64,000 bases of DNA from Microbacterium yannicii (GCF_024055635.1 NZ_JAMXMB010000021.1:62001-126000); one strand, 5' to 3'; shown: positions 1-8,657, counted from the first letter of the stretch. Notes: generated from the sequence alone by a model not told the origin. Numbers and translations are program-made.

Positions 1-150
1 AGACGAAACGCCTGCGCGCGACGCAGCACGAGGGCTCGGCGCGTTTCGTCTCGGTCGCTGGCGCTCCCTCGCTCAACGACCGGTGGATGCAGATCACAGG
101 TGAGCCGGCCGAGGCACCGGTCGTCGAGCGAGCGAGACGAGACAAAACGC
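1..150. repeat. REP-like repeat pair at the window edge
   Basis: Two copies of the dispersed family sit here in opposite orientation. One runs from 42 to 83 (cgtttcgtctcgg...caacgaccgg) with a short inverted partner agacgaaacg at 1-10; the other runs from 118 to 150 (ccggtcgtcgagcgagcgag...). The same words recur at 3437-3571 and 18838-19260. No gene is visible between 1 and 237 apart from the promoter of the next gene. Such families are common between Microbacteriaceae genes; a role in transcription ending or as a non-autonomous mobile element is inference. Confidence 0.7.
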
Positions 151-175
151 ACCCGCGGCGTCTGCTACGGTGGGA

Positions 176-194
176 AAACCGACCAGCCGGTATG
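176..194 (+). promoter_or_regulatory. operator-like site 1 of a shared TetR-type regulon
   Basis: The sequence is AAACCGACCAGCCGGTATG. It matches three other promoter sites in the window (3627, 14687, 26107) at every position except a variable centre and one A/T position, giving AWACCGACCNNNCGGTATG, a dyad of A(A/T)ACCG and CGGTAT half-sites. The right half contains TATGTC, a possible -10, so a bound repressor would block the promoter of the operon starting at 238. Confidence 0.65.
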
Positions 195-237
195 TCGTGG
201 TCGAGCACGCAAGAGTGGAATGTCGCAAGGAGGCGCC

Positions 238-990
238 ATGACCAACGACCACAGCCGTCGCTTCGACGGCACGGTGTCGCTCGTCACCGGTTCGAGCCGC
301 GGTATCGGGTTCGCGATCGCGCAGCGCATCGTCGACGAGGGCGGCTCGGTCGTCCTCACCGGCCGCAAGCAGGATTCGCTCGACGCCGCCGTGGCCGCCC
401 TCGGCGAGGCGGCGTCCGCCGTCGCCGGCCGCGCCGACGACGCCGACCACCGGGCGGCGGTCTTCGCGCACATCGCCGAGCGGCACGGCCGGCTCGACCA
501 CCTCGTCAACAACACCGGCATCAACCCGGTGTACGGGCCGATCGTGGACATCGAGGCCGAGGCAGCACGCAAGATCCTCGAGGTCAACGTGGTCGCCACG
601 CTCGACTGGACGCGCGCCGCGCTTGCCGCCGGCCTCACCCGCTCCGTCGTGAACATCGCCTCGGTCGCCGGTCTCGGCGCGAGCCCCGGCATCGCGTTCT
701 ACGGCATCTCGAAGGCCGCGCTCATCAACCTCACCGCGCAGCTCGCGTACGAGCTGGCGCCGCGCATCCGCGTCAACGCCGTCGCGCCGGCCGTGATCAA
801 GACAGCCTTCGCCCGCGCGCTCTACGAGGGGCACGAGGCCGAGGCATCCGCCGCCTACCCGCTGGCGCGGCTCGGCGAGCCGGCCGACGTCGCCGGGCCG
901 GTCGCGTTCCTGCTCTCGGACGATGCCGCGTGGATCACGGGCCAGACCGTCGCGATCGACGGCGGCGCCGGCATCCGTCCGCTCGTCTGA
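238..990 (+). CDS. SDR family oxidoreductase
   Basis: A classical short-chain dehydrogenase/reductase of 250 residues, a normal length for the family, expected to move hydride between NAD(P)H and a carbonyl or hydroxyl group in the cytosol. Visible motifs are the Rossmann glycine motif GSSRGIG near residue 20, an NNTG variant of the usual NNAG, the catalytic Ser in NIASVAG and the YGISK catalytic Tyr/Lys. The start ATG at 238 has a strong site AAGGAGG at 227-233; longer in-frame starts upstream would run through the operator and repeats and are rejected. It heads a unit of four genes (SDR, TetR, MDR, SDR) behind operator site 1. The neighbours suggest oxidation of a hydroxyacyl or alcohol intermediate, but the substrate cannot be read from the sequence. 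Confidence 0.88.
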   Translation: MTNDHSRRFDGTVSLVTGSSRGIGFAIAQRIVDEGGSVVLTGRKQDSLDAAVAALGEAASAVAGRADDADHRAAVFAHIAERHGRLDHLVNNTGINPVYGPIVDIEAEAARKILEVNVVATLDWTRAALAAGLTRSVVNIASVAGLGASPGIAFYGISKAALINLTAQLAYELAPRIRVNAVAPAVIKTAFARALYEGHEAEASAAYPLARLGEPADVAGPVAFLLSDDAAWITGQTVAIDGGAGIRPLV

Positions 991-1026
991 CCGGAAGCAC
1001 GACGGGTTCGGGTGAAGGATGAAGGA

Positions 1027-1617
1027 ATGAAGGATTCCCACGTCGCCGACGACGTCACCCGCGCCGCCGTCGAGCTGTTCGCCCGCCAGGGGTACGCCAA
1101 CACCAGCGTGCAGCAGATCGTCGAGGCCGCCGGCGTCACCAAGGGCGCGATGTACCACTACTTCGAGTCGAAGGACGACCTGCTCTTCGGCATCTACGAG
1201 CGCCTGCTGACGCTGCAGAAGGCGCACCTCGACGACATCATCGGCCGAGGCGGCACGGTCGACGAGGTGCTGCGCGCGGTGTGCGTCGACGTGCTCGAGA
1301 CCTCCATCGACTCGATGGAGGAGGGGGCGGTGTTCTTCCGCAGCCTCAACATGCTCTCGGCGCCCCGCCACCAGGAGGTGACCCGTCGCCGTCGCGCCTA
1401 CCACGACGAGTTCGCCGAGCTCGTCTCGCGGGGCCAGGCCGAGGGGCTGTACCGCACCGACATCCCGGTGGCGATGCTCGTCGCCCACTTCTTCAGCGAC
1501 GTGCACTACCTGTCGCACTGGTACTCGCCCGAGGGCCCAGAAGACAAGACGCTCGTCGCCGAGCAGCTGACCGACCTGTTCCTGACCAGTCTGAGGAGAA
1601 CGGATGCCGCAACCTGA
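1027..1617 (+). CDS. TetR/AcrR family regulator, candidate local repressor
   Basis: A 196-residue TetR-type DNA-binding protein. The N-terminal helix-turn-helix domain shows AVELFARQGYANTSVQQI followed by AAGVTKGAMYHYFESKDDL, the standard TetR recognition helix region; the C-terminal half is the helical ligand/dimer domain. An in-frame GTG at 1012 would add five residues, but GAAGGA at 1014-1019 stands seven bases ahead of the ATG at 1027, so I prefer 1027. It sits second in the operon behind operator site 1 and overlaps the next gene by 14 bases, so autoregulation is likely. Because the same operator stands in front of the ABC importer, the ligase/ACAD operon and the ADH/esterase pair, this is the best candidate for their common repressor, probably answering to an acyl-CoA. 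That link is inference. Confidence 0.85.
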   Translation: MKDSHVADDVTRAAVELFARQGYANTSVQQIVEAAGVTKGAMYHYFESKDDLLFGIYERLLTLQKAHLDDIIGRGGTVDEVLRAVCVDVLETSIDSMEEGAVFFRSLNMLSAPRHQEVTRRRRAYHDEFAELVSRGQAEGLYRTDIPVAMLVAHFFSDVHYLSHWYSPEGPEDKTLVAEQLTDLFLTSLRRTDAAT

Positions 1618-2641
1618 GGTGACCCCGAGGTCCGACGCCACGGGCGCCCTGCCCGACGCGATGCGCGCCTGGCGCGTGACGCAGCTGGGCGAGCCCGCCG
1701 AGGCGCTCGCGCTCGACACCGTCCCGATGCCCGCTCCGGCTGCCGGAGAGGTGCTGGTGAAGGTAGCGGCCGTCGCGGCCAACTTCCCCGACGTGCTGCT
1801 GTGCCGCGGCGAGTACCAGGTCAAGCCCGCGCTGCCCTTCAGCCCCGGCATCGAGTTCGTCGGCACGGTCGCCGCGCTCGGCGACGGGGTCGACGGGTCC
1901 GCGGTCGGCGAGCGCGTGGTCGGGTCGAAGATCGGCGTGCTCTCGGAGTACGCGGTGCTGCCGGCATCCGATGTCTGGACCGCCCCCTCCTCGCTCTCGG
2001 ACGCCGAGGCTGCCGGACTGACTGTCGCGTACCAGACCGCGTGGTTCGGGCTGCACCGGCGTGCGGCGCTGCAGGTGGGGGAGTGGCTGCTGGTGCACGC
2101 GGCGGCCGGTGGTGTCGGACTCGCCGCCGTGCAGCTGGGCGTCGCCGCCGGCGCACGTGTCATCGGCGTCGTGGGCTCCGAGGCCAAGGCGGCGGTCGCT
2201 CGCGAGGCGGGCGCCGAGATCGTGCTGGTGCGCGGGGTCGACGACCTCGTCTCGGGCGTCAAGGCGGCGACCGGCGGCCACGGCGCCGACGTCGTGTTCG
2301 ACCCGGTGGGCGGTGCGGCGTTCGACGCGTCGACGAAGTGCATCGCGTTCGAGGGACGGATCGTGGTCGTCGGCTTCGCCGGCGGCACGATCCCGTCGGT
2401 GCCCGCGGGGCACGTGCTGGTCAAGAACTACTCGGTGGTGGGGCTGCACTGGGGCATGTATCCGGGGCTGCGGCCCGACCTCATCGACACCGCGCGCCGC
2501 GAGCTGACACGGCTCGCCGACGGGGGCGCGATCCACCCTGTGGTGGACCACGTCGTGCCGTTCGAGCGCGCGCCGGAGGCCTTGACCGCGCTCGCATCGG
2601 GCACGACGGTCGGCCGCGTGGTCATCGAGGTGGGCTCGTGA
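1604..2641 (+). CDS. NADPH:quinone oxidoreductase-like MDR protein
   Basis: A 345-residue medium-chain dehydrogenase/reductase of the zinc-free quinone oxidoreductase/enoyl reductase branch. The N-terminal GroES-like half contains PAAGEVLVKVAAVAANFPDVLLCRGEY and PFSPGIEFVGTV; the Rossmann half has VHAAAGGVGLAAVQLG near residue 165 and the GGHGADVVFDPVGG segment typical of QOR/YhdH-like enzymes. No structural Cys cluster is seen. These enzymes use NADPH to reduce quinones or activated double bonds. GAGGAG at 1593-1598 precedes the ATG at 1604, which lies inside the end of the TetR gene; an internal ATG at 1661 is the main alternative. The stop overlaps the next start (GTGA), so the genes look translationally coupled. 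Reduction of an enoyl intermediate of the same pathway is a reasonable guess. Confidence 0.85.
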   Translation: MPQPEVTPRSDATGALPDAMRAWRVTQLGEPAEALALDTVPMPAPAAGEVLVKVAAVAANFPDVLLCRGEYQVKPALPFSPGIEFVGTVAALGDGVDGSAVGERVVGSKIGVLSEYAVLPASDVWTAPSSLSDAEAAGLTVAYQTAWFGLHRRAALQVGEWLLVHAAAGGVGLAAVQLGVAAGARVIGVVGSEAKAAVAREAGAEIVLVRGVDDLVSGVKAATGGHGADVVFDPVGGAAFDASTKCIAFEGRIVVVGFAGGTIPSVPAGHVLVKNYSVVGLHWGMYPGLRPDLIDTARRELTRLADGGAIHPVVDHVVPFERAPEALTALASGTTVGRVVIEVGS

Positions 2642-3378
2642 GCGGGTTCGGGCTCGACGAGCGGGTCGCGCTGGTCACCGGCGGCGCGCGCGGCATCGGC
2701 GCGGCCTACGTGCGCGCGCTGCACGAGTCCGGTGCGCGCGTCGTGATCGCCGACATCCTCGACGACGACGGGGCGGCGCTCGCCGCCGAGCTCGGCGATC
2801 GCGCGGTGTTCGTGCACCTCGACGTGACGGACGAGGGGCAGTGGGATGCCGCGGTCCAGGCATCGGTCGACGCCTTCGGCTCGATCGATGTGCTCGTGAA
2901 CAACGCGGGGATCGCGAACGCCGCACCGATCGAGCACCTGACCACCGAGAAGTGGGACGCCGTCATCGCCGTCAACCTCACCGGCGTGTTCTTCGGCTGC
3001 CGCGCCGTCGTGCCGACCATGAAGGCGCAGGGGAGCGGCTCGATCATCAACATCTCGTCGGTCGAGGGGATGCGGGGCAGCCCCGGCCTGCACGGCTACA
3101 CCGCCGCGAAGTTCGGCGTGCGCGGGCTCTCGCAGTCGCTCGCCGTCGAGCTGGGCGCGTTCGGCATCCGCGTCAACTCGGTGCACCCGGGCTTCATCAA
3201 CACGCAGATGACCACGCGCATCGACCCCGCGCACCTCGACATCCCGCTCGGACGCCCGGGCGAGCCGTCGGACCTCGCCGGCACCATCGTGTTCCTCGCC
3301 TCCGACGCGTCGTCGTTCACCAGCGGCGCCGAATTCGTCGTCGACGGCGGCATGATCGCCGGCATCCCCCACAAGTAG
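2638..3378 (+). CDS. SDR family oxidoreductase
   Basis: The second SDR of the operon, 246 residues, starting with GTG that overlaps the previous stop by four bases. It has the glycine motif GGARGIGAAYV at about residues 14-24, the NNAG motif, catalytic Ser in NISSVEG and Tyr/Lys in HGYTAAK, and the PGFINT motif after the active site. This pattern is typical of NAD(H)-using 3-alpha/20-beta-hydroxysteroid-dehydrogenase-like or 3-hydroxyacyl-dehydrogenase-like SDRs; names in this family say little about the true substrate. It is the last gene of the operon, followed by a GC-rich hairpin and REP-like repeats. Together with the first SDR it suggests two separate hydroxyl/ketone conversions under one promoter. 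Confidence 0.88.
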   Translation: MSGFGLDERVALVTGGARGIGAAYVRALHESGARVVIADILDDDGAALAAELGDRAVFVHLDVTDEGQWDAAVQASVDAFGSIDVLVNNAGIANAAPIEHLTTEKWDAVIAVNLTGVFFGCRAVVPTMKAQGSGSIINISSVEGMRGSPGLHGYTAAKFGVRGLSQSLAVELGAFGIRVNSVHPGFINTQMTTRIDPAHLDIPLGRPGEPSDLAGTIVFLASDASSFTSGAEFVVDGGMIAGIPHK

Positions 3379-3410
3379 GCGGCGTTCGGCTCGCCCGCCG
3401 GGGCGCCGCC
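3378..3410 (+). terminator. possible hairpin terminator after the SDR operon
   Basis: GGCGGCG at 3378-3384 pairs with CGCCGCC at 3404-3410 immediately after the TAG stop, with a 19-base loop. There is no clear T tract, as is usual in this GC range, so the call is moderate. Confidence 0.4.
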
Positions 3411-3436
3411 TTGAGTGCCGGGAGCGCAGCGAGTAC

Positions 3437-3571
3437 CCGGTCGTTGAGCGAGGGAGCGCAGCGACCGAGACGAAACGCGGCGCACCGCGGGGTTTGGCGC
3501 GCCCCCACGACGAGCCGCCGTAGCCAGAACGCGTGACACGTTTCGTCTCGCTGCGCTCGCTCAACGACCGG
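3437..3571. repeat. inverted pair of REP-like repeats
   Basis: Copy one (3437-3478) begins ccggtcgttgagcgaggg and ends gacgaaacgc; copy two (3538-3571) is the same element in reverse (cgtttcgtctcgctgcg...caacgaccgg). They flank about 60 bases without coding signs. Of the roughly 300 bases between the SDR operon and the ABC operon (3379-3684), these repeats, the hairpin and operator site 2 are all I can identify. Confidence 0.7.
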
Positions 3572-3626
3572 ATAGCGAGGAACGGCGGTCGTCGCGGCGT
3601 CACACATCACGATCGTGCAACAAGAA

Positions 3627-3645
3627 CATACCGCCCGGTCGGTTT
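3627..3645 (-). promoter_or_regulatory. operator-like site 2, ahead of the ABC importer
   Basis: CATACCGCCCGGTCGGTTT, whose reverse complement AAACCGACCGGGCGGTATG fits AWACCGACCNNNCGGTATG. Relative to the gene it drives, it is flipped compared with site 1. TACAGT at 3652-3657 could be the -10, so the site would lie between -35 and -10. Confidence 0.62.
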
Positions 3646-3684
3646 CTGGGTTACAGTGGGGGCACCCGACACGAAGAGGTGCCG

Positions 3685-4422
3685 ATGAACGTACGACCCG
3701 AGGCCGAAGACCGCGCTCCTGCGCGGCTCGAGGTGAGCGCACTGCGCGTCGCCTTCGGCGGCCTGACCGCTCTGGACGAGGTGTCCTTCGACGTGCAGCC
3801 CGGCGAGGTGGTCGCCCTCATCGGGCCCAACGGCGCCGGCAAGACCACGGTGTTCAACGCCGTCTGCGGACTGGTCCGGCGCCGCGGCGACGTGCAGATC
3901 GACGGGATGCCGGCGCCACGGCGCACCGCGGGACTCACCGCCCGTGGCGTCTCGCGCACCCTGCAGGGGCTGGGCCTGTTCTCAGGGCTCACGGCGCGCG
4001 AGAACGTCCTGCTTCCCGTCGCAGGCCGCCGCGACGCCGACGCCCGCGTCGCCGCGCAGCTCGCGGCGCTCGACCTCGAGCCGCTCGCCGACCGCCCGGC
4101 GACGGCGCTGTCGTACCCCGACCGCAAGCGCGTGGCACTGGCACGTGCGCTCGTCACCGACCCTCGCCTGCTGCTGCTCGACGAGCCGGCAGGGGGCCTG
4201 GGCGCCGACGACATCGCGGCGCTCGGCGACGTGATCTCGCGCGTCGCCGCGACCGGCTGCGCGGTGCTCCTCGTCGAGCACCACGTCGACTTCGTCATGG
4301 GTCTCGCCGACCGCATCGTGGTGCTGGACTTCGGGCGCGTCATCGCCCGCGGGACGCCCGACGAGGTGCGCACCGATCCCCGCGTCGAAGAGGCGTACCT
4401 CGGCGTCAAGGCGACTGCATGA
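3685..4422 (+). CDS. ABC transporter ATP-binding protein, LivG type
   Basis: The first of two cytoplasmic ATPases of a hydrophobic/branched-chain amino-acid-type ABC importer, 245 residues. Walker A is GPNGAGKTT near residue 49, Walker B is LLLLDEPAGGLG, and the H-loop is VEHHVDFV. The C-loop reads LSYPDRKRVALARAL rather than LSGGQ; this degenerate signature is usual in LivG-type subunits. The ATG at 3685 is preferred over an in-frame GTG at 3679 because GAAGAGG lies five bases upstream. Its stop overlaps the next start (ATGA). It is the first gene of five in a classic order (ATPase, ATPase, permease, permease, binding protein) behind operator site 2. Given the acyl-CoA genes around, the cargo may be a carboxylate instead of an amino acid, but this cannot be decided here. 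Confidence 0.9.
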   Translation: MNVRPEAEDRAPARLEVSALRVAFGGLTALDEVSFDVQPGEVVALIGPNGAGKTTVFNAVCGLVRRRGDVQIDGMPAPRRTAGLTARGVSRTLQGLGLFSGLTARENVLLPVAGRRDADARVAAQLAALDLEPLADRPATALSYPDRKRVALARALVTDPRLLLLDEPAGGLGADDIAALGDVISRVAATGCAVLLVEHHVDFVMGLADRIVVLDFGRVIARGTPDEVRTDPRVEEAYLGVKATA

Positions 4423-5168
4423 GCGCCGCTGAACAGCCCCCGGCCGTCGCACTCCGCGGCGCGCTCGAGATCCGCGACCTCACCGTGGGATACGGCGGCG
4501 CGCCGGTGCTCCACGGCGTCGGCTTCGCGCTCGCCCCCGGCGAGGTCGTCGCACTGCTCGGCGCGAACGGCGCCGGCAAGACGACACTCCTGCGCACTCT
4601 CGCAGGACTCGTGCCCGCGGCATCCGGGATACTCCTGCTCGACGGCGACGACCTCCGCGCCCTGCGCACCGAGGACCGTGCCCGCCGGGGACTCGCCCTC
4701 GTGCCCGACGGGCAGAGCGTCGTCGCCGAGCTCACCGTCGACGAGAACCTGCGACTCGGTGCCCTCTGGCGCCACCGCGGGGCGGCGCGCGAGCGGGCGA
4801 TCTCCGAGGTGTACGAGCTGTTCGAGCCGCTCGCGCGGCGCCGCACGAGCGCCGGGCACCAGCTCTCGGGAGGCGAGCGCCAGATGCTGGCCGTCGGCCG
4901 TGCGCTGGTCGCCGAGCCGGTGCTGCTCGCCCTGGACGAGCCGTCGCTGGGGCTGGCCCCGCTCGTCGTGGCACAGCTCATGGGCACGCTGCGGGATGCC
5001 GCCGCGAGCCGCGGCCTGACTGTGCTGCTCGCCGAGCAGAACGTCACGAGCGCCCTCTCGATCGCCGATCGCGGCGTCGTGCTCGACCTCGGCCGGGTCG
5101 TGGCGGATGCCCCGGCCGCCGCCCTCGCCGCCGACGAGACCCTCCGACACGCCTACCTGGGATTCTGA
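4419..5168 (+). CDS. ABC transporter ATP-binding protein, LivF type
   Basis: The second ATPase of the importer, 249 residues. Walker A is GANGAGKTT near residue 50, the signature is the standard LSGGERQ, Walker B is LLALDEPSLGLAP and the switch region is LLAEQNV, exactly the LivF pattern. It starts inside the stop of the LivG-type gene and its own stop overlaps the next ATG (TGATG), so the genes are tightly coupled. With the partner ATPase it would form the heterodimer that powers uptake through the two permeases encoded next. Confidence 0.92.
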   Translation: MSAAEQPPAVALRGALEIRDLTVGYGGAPVLHGVGFALAPGEVVALLGANGAGKTTLLRTLAGLVPAASGILLLDGDDLRALRTEDRARRGLALVPDGQSVVAELTVDENLRLGALWRHRGAARERAISEVYELFEPLARRRTSAGHQLSGGERQMLAVGRALVAEPVLLALDEPSLGLAPLVVAQLMGTLRDAAASRGLTVLLAEQNVTSALSIADRGVVLDLGRVVADAPAAALAADETLRHAYLGF

Positions 5169-6046
5169 TGGACCGACTGCTCTTCCTCCTGGCCACCGGC
5201 CTCGCCCGCGGCGCGATCTTCGCGCTGTTCGCCCTGTCGCTCGTGCTGATCTGGCGCGCCGCGCGCATCGTGAACTTCGCGCAGGGCGCGATGGCGCTCG
5301 TGGCGACCTACGCGGCGTTCGCCGTGACCGGCCTCACCGGCTCGTACTGGGCGGGCCTGGCCGCCGGACTCATCGCCGGGGCGGCGATCGGTCTCGGCGT
5401 GGAACGCGGCCTCATGCGCTTCGCCCCGCACTCGAGCCCGCTCTCGGGGGTGATCGTGGCCATCGGCCTGGTGATGGTGCTGCAGTCGCTGCTCGGCATC
5501 CTGTTCGGCGCGCAGTACCTCCCGATGCGCGCGCCGTTCGACGACAGTCCGATCATGGTGGGCGGCGTGCCGCTGCTGTCACCCTACGACCTGTTCGTGC
5601 TGGTGGTCGCGCTCGCGGTGATGGCTGTGCTGGCGGTGCTGTTCACGCGGACCTCGCTCGGCCTGCAGCTGCGCGCCTCGGCCTTCGCGCCCGAGGTGTC
5701 GCGCGTGCTCGGTGTGCGCGTCAGCCGCATGGTGACGATCGGATGGATGCTGTCGGCCGCGGTCGCGGCGCTGGCGGCGATGCTGCTCGTGCCCACCGAG
5801 CTGGGCCTCAACCCCCACGCGACCGACATGCTGTTCGTCTACGCCTTCGCCGTGGCCGTCGTCGGCGGTCTGGACTCGCCGGTCGGGGCCCTGGTCGGCG
5901 GGCTCGTCGTGGGCGTGGCGATGACGCTCGTCACCGGATACCTCGGCGCGACCGTCGCGCCGATCGGCGTGCTGGTGTTGCTGGTCGGGGTGCTGCTCGT
6001 GCGACCCGGGGGCATGTTCTCGCTGCGGGAGGCGAGGAGCGCATGA
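5168..6046 (+). CDS. branched-chain amino acid-type ABC permease, LivH type
   Basis: An integral membrane permease of 292 residues with about eight hydrophobic segments. The N-terminal half has the family pattern GLARGAIFALFALSLVLIWR followed by VNFAQGAMA, and the C-terminal half has FAVAVVGGLDSPVGALVGG, the LivH-type coupling region. The ATG shares a base with the previous stop, and the end overlaps the next gene by four bases (ATGA). It would pair with the LivM-type protein to form the membrane channel. Length and motifs are normal. Confidence 0.92.
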   Translation: MDRLLFLLATGLARGAIFALFALSLVLIWRAARIVNFAQGAMALVATYAAFAVTGLTGSYWAGLAAGLIAGAAIGLGVERGLMRFAPHSSPLSGVIVAIGLVMVLQSLLGILFGAQYLPMRAPFDDSPIMVGGVPLLSPYDLFVLVVALAVMAVLAVLFTRTSLGLQLRASAFAPEVSRVLGVRVSRMVTIGWMLSAAVAALAAMLLVPTELGLNPHATDMLFVYAFAVAVVGGLDSPVGALVGGLVVGVAMTLVTGYLGATVAPIGVLVLLVGVLLVRPGGMFSLREARSA

Positions 6047-7215
6047 CCCGCCTGCTTCCTTCGCTCCGCGGCATCCCGCGCGTGCTCGTCTTCGGCGCCG
6101 TGCTGACCCTGCTCGCCGTCGGCGGCACCTTCCTGCTCGACCCGTACCGCAACTTCCAGCTCGCCACCGTCGCGGCGTACTTCTGCGCGACCGCCGGCCT
6201 CACCCTGCTCATCGGCCAGAGCGGGCAGCTCTCGCTGGGGCAGGCGGCGCTGATGGCCGCGGGCGGCTACGGCTATGCGCTCACGGCTAATGCGATGACG
6301 GATGCCGGAGTCACCGGCATCCCGCGATTCCTGGCTGGTCTGCTCGCGGCCGTGGTCGTGTCGGGGGCCCTTGGGTGGCTGCTGGGGCTGGCCGCGGCGC
6401 GGCTGCGCGGACCGTATCTCGCCGGCGTGACGCTGACGCTGGTCATCGCGGTGCCCGCCATCGCCGCCGTGTTCTCGGGCGTGCTCCGCGGCGACCAGGG
6501 GCTGCAGATCGCCTACGACGGCGTGCCGCCGGTGCTGGAGCGGCTCATCGCCGTCGAGCAGTGGCAGGCGTGGGTCGCGATCGTGGTCGCCGGGGTCGTG
6601 GTCACCGGGCTCGCCGCCGCTGCCGGCGGACGCCTCGGGCTGCGCATGCGCGCCGTTCGCGACGACGAGACCGCGGCGCGCCTGAACGGCGTGCGCTCCG
6701 GCCGCGTGAAGGTGACGGCGTTCACGCTGAGCTCCGTCGCCGCGGGCGCGGGCGGCGCGGTGCTCTGCTTCGCCACGCAGTCGGTGAGCCCGGGCGCGTA
6801 CACCCTCGCGTTCTCGCTGCTGCTCGTCGTGGCCGTCGTGCTCGGCGGGCTCGGCAATATCGGCGGCGCGGCGATCGGCTCGGCGCTCATCGTGCTGCTG
6901 CCCTGGGCGCTCGGGGCCGCGACCGCCGCGCTCCCGCTGCCGGCCGAGGTCGCCCAGCGGCTGTCGGGCAACCTCTCGATCCTCGTGTTCGGCCTGCTGC
7001 TCATCGTCGTGATGCTCGTCTGGCCCGGCGGGCTCGCGAGCCTCCGCCGCAGGCGGCGTCGCGTCGCAGCCCCCACCCCTGGCCGCATCGTGTCAGATCC
7101 GCGTGATCGCGCGCCGCAGCCCTCGGCCGCGGTCGCGAGCGAGGCAGAGACGACTCCCGCACCGCCGGCCGGGCAGCCGTCTGCGACCGCAGTCGCCGGG
7201 GCGCGGCATCCGTGA
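6043..7215 (+). CDS. branched-chain amino acid-type ABC permease, LivM type
   Basis: The second permease, 390 residues, with around ten predicted membrane segments. The LivM pattern is visible as LLIGQSGQLSLGQAALMAAGGYG near residue 57, RAVRDDETAARLNGV in the cytoplasmic coupling loop, and VVLGGLGNIGGAAIGSALIVLLP toward the end. After the last membrane segment there is an extra basic and then Ala/Pro/Glu-rich tail of about 60 residues (RRRRRRVAAP..., ending GARHP), longer than in typical LivM and low in complexity. The start overlaps the LivH-type stop. A 46-base gap separates it from the binding-protein gene, enough for that gene's own ribosome site. Confidence 0.9.
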   Translation: MTRLLPSLRGIPRVLVFGAVLTLLAVGGTFLLDPYRNFQLATVAAYFCATAGLTLLIGQSGQLSLGQAALMAAGGYGYALTANAMTDAGVTGIPRFLAGLLAAVVVSGALGWLLGLAAARLRGPYLAGVTLTLVIAVPAIAAVFSGVLRGDQGLQIAYDGVPPVLERLIAVEQWQAWVAIVVAGVVVTGLAAAAGGRLGLRMRAVRDDETAARLNGVRSGRVKVTAFTLSSVAAGAGGAVLCFATQSVSPGAYTLAFSLLLVVAVVLGGLGNIGGAAIGSALIVLLPWALGAATAALPLPAEVAQRLSGNLSILVFGLLLIVVMLVWPGGLASLRRRRRRVAAPTPGRIVSDPRDRAPQPSAAVASEAETTPAPPAGQPSATAVAGARHP

Positions 7216-7261
7216 TCGTCCTCTCGTCCCGCATCAACCCACCACACAGAAAGAGGTGACC

Positions 7262-8548
7262 ATGTCACAGCACTCCCTCACCCGCCGCGTCGCGGCGCTG
7301 GCCGGCGCCACCGCCGTCCTCGTCGCACTCGCCGGCTGCAGTACGCCCGCGGCCACCGGCGACGCCGACGAAGACGTCCCCGGCATCAGCGACGACACCG
7401 TGACGATCGGCGCGCACACGCCCCTGACCGGTCCGGCCGCAGCGGGATACTCGTCAATCTCGGCCGCGGCGACCGCGTACTTCGACTATCTCAACGACAA
7501 CGGCGGCGTGCACGGCCGAGACATCGAGTACATCGTCAAGGACGACGGCTACAACCCGGCGACCACGCAGACCGTCGTCCGCGAGCTCGTGCAGGAGGAC
7601 GAGGTGTTCGCGATCGTGAACGGCCTCGGCACGCCCACCCACACGGCGGTGCTCGACTACCTCAACCAGAACGAGGTGCCCGACCTGTTCGTCGCCTCGG
7701 GCTCGACCAGCTGGAACCAGCCCGAGAAGTACCCCTTCACGTTCGGCTTCAACGCCGACTATGTGGTGGAAGGCGCGGCGCTCGCACAGTATGCGACCGA
7801 CGAGTATCCCGACAAGGTGGTGTGCCTGCTCGGCCAGGACGACGACTTCGGCGACGAGATGATCGAGGGCGCCGAGCTCGCCCTCGGCGCCGACGGACTG
7901 GCTCAGGTCGAGCGCTACTCGGTGTCGAACCAGGACGTCGCCGCGCAGATCGGCGCGCTCAAGGCGGCCGGCTGCGAGATCAACATCCTCGCGACCATCA
8001 ACGGGTTCACGGCGCTCGCGCTCGGCACGGCCGCACAGCTGGGCTGGTTCCCGATGTGGTTCTCGTCGTCGTCGGGTGCGAACTACGAGACGCTCGTCGG
8101 CTACCTGGGAGCCGACGTCGGTCCCAAGCTGCTGCAGGGGCTCGTGGGCACCAACTACCTGCCGGCATCGGGTGGCGACTCGGAGTGGGTAACGCTCTTC
8201 CGGCAGATCAACGACGAGTACAACGACGGCGCGACGTTCGACGGCAACACCATCTACGGCATGAGCGTCGCCTACCTGTTCGCCGAGGCACTGGAGGCGG
8301 CGGGTGAGAACCCCACGCGCCAGTCGCTGATCGACGCGGTGCAGTCCGGCGACCTCGCCGGCAACGGCATCCTTCCGCTCTCGTTCGGCGAAGACAGCCA
8401 CGCCGCCTACCTGGGCGCCGGCATCACGACCGTCGACCAGGGCGTGCAGGACTACGTCGGCGCGACCTACGCGTTCGACGGCGGCACCGTGACCACGGTC
8501 GATCCGTCGCCCGTGGCGCTGTCGGGTGAGGGTGTGCCCGGCCCCTGA
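7262..8548 (+). CDS. ABC substrate-binding lipoprotein, LivK type
   Basis: The extracellular solute-binding subunit of the importer, 428 residues. A lipoprotein signal peptide ends in the lipobox LAGC (Cys about residue 24), so the protein should be anchored by lipid outside the membrane. The mature part is a periplasmic-binding-protein type I fold of the ANF/LivJ class, beginning DDTVTIGAHTPLTGPAAAGYSS and containing the usual KDDGYNPATTQTVVRELV segment. The ATG at 7262 follows AAAGAGG at the right distance. A strong hairpin follows the gene, closing the operon. The ligand is not predictable; related proteins bind branched-chain amino acids, amides, aromatic acids or short carboxylates. Confidence 0.92.
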   Translation: MSQHSLTRRVAALAGATAVLVALAGCSTPAATGDADEDVPGISDDTVTIGAHTPLTGPAAAGYSSISAAATAYFDYLNDNGGVHGRDIEYIVKDDGYNPATTQTVVRELVQEDEVFAIVNGLGTPTHTAVLDYLNQNEVPDLFVASGSTSWNQPEKYPFTFGFNADYVVEGAALAQYATDEYPDKVVCLLGQDDDFGDEMIEGAELALGADGLAQVERYSVSNQDVAAQIGALKAAGCEINILATINGFTALALGTAAQLGWFPMWFSSSSGANYETLVGYLGADVGPKLLQGLVGTNYLPASGGDSEWVTLFRQINDEYNDGATFDGNTIYGMSVAYLFAEALEAAGENPTRQSLIDAVQSGDLAGNGILPLSFGEDSHAAYLGAGITTVDQGVQDYVGATYAFDGGTVTTVDPSPVALSGEGVPGP

Positions 8549-8567
8549 GACCCCCCGCTCAGGCTCA

Positions 8568-8593
8568 GGCCCGGACCCTGCGGGGTCCGGGCC
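8568..8593 (+). terminator. hairpin terminator of the ABC importer operon
   Basis: A perfect 11-base stem, GGCCCGGACCC at 8568-8578 with GGGTCCGGGCC at 8583-8593 and a TGCG loop, lies 20 bases after the stop. No long T run follows, which is common in such GC-rich genomes. Confidence 0.75.
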
Positions 8594-8657
8594 TTCGGCG
8601 TCGGCGCGCGCCGATAGGGTCGGCAGCGACGGTCCGACGGCCGAGGGGAGGAGCACG

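Noticed and set aside
94..2424. Minus-strand open frame of 776 codons over the first operon
   Set aside because: Opposed by three genes with full SDR, TetR and MDR motifs; its translation shows no recognisable domain.
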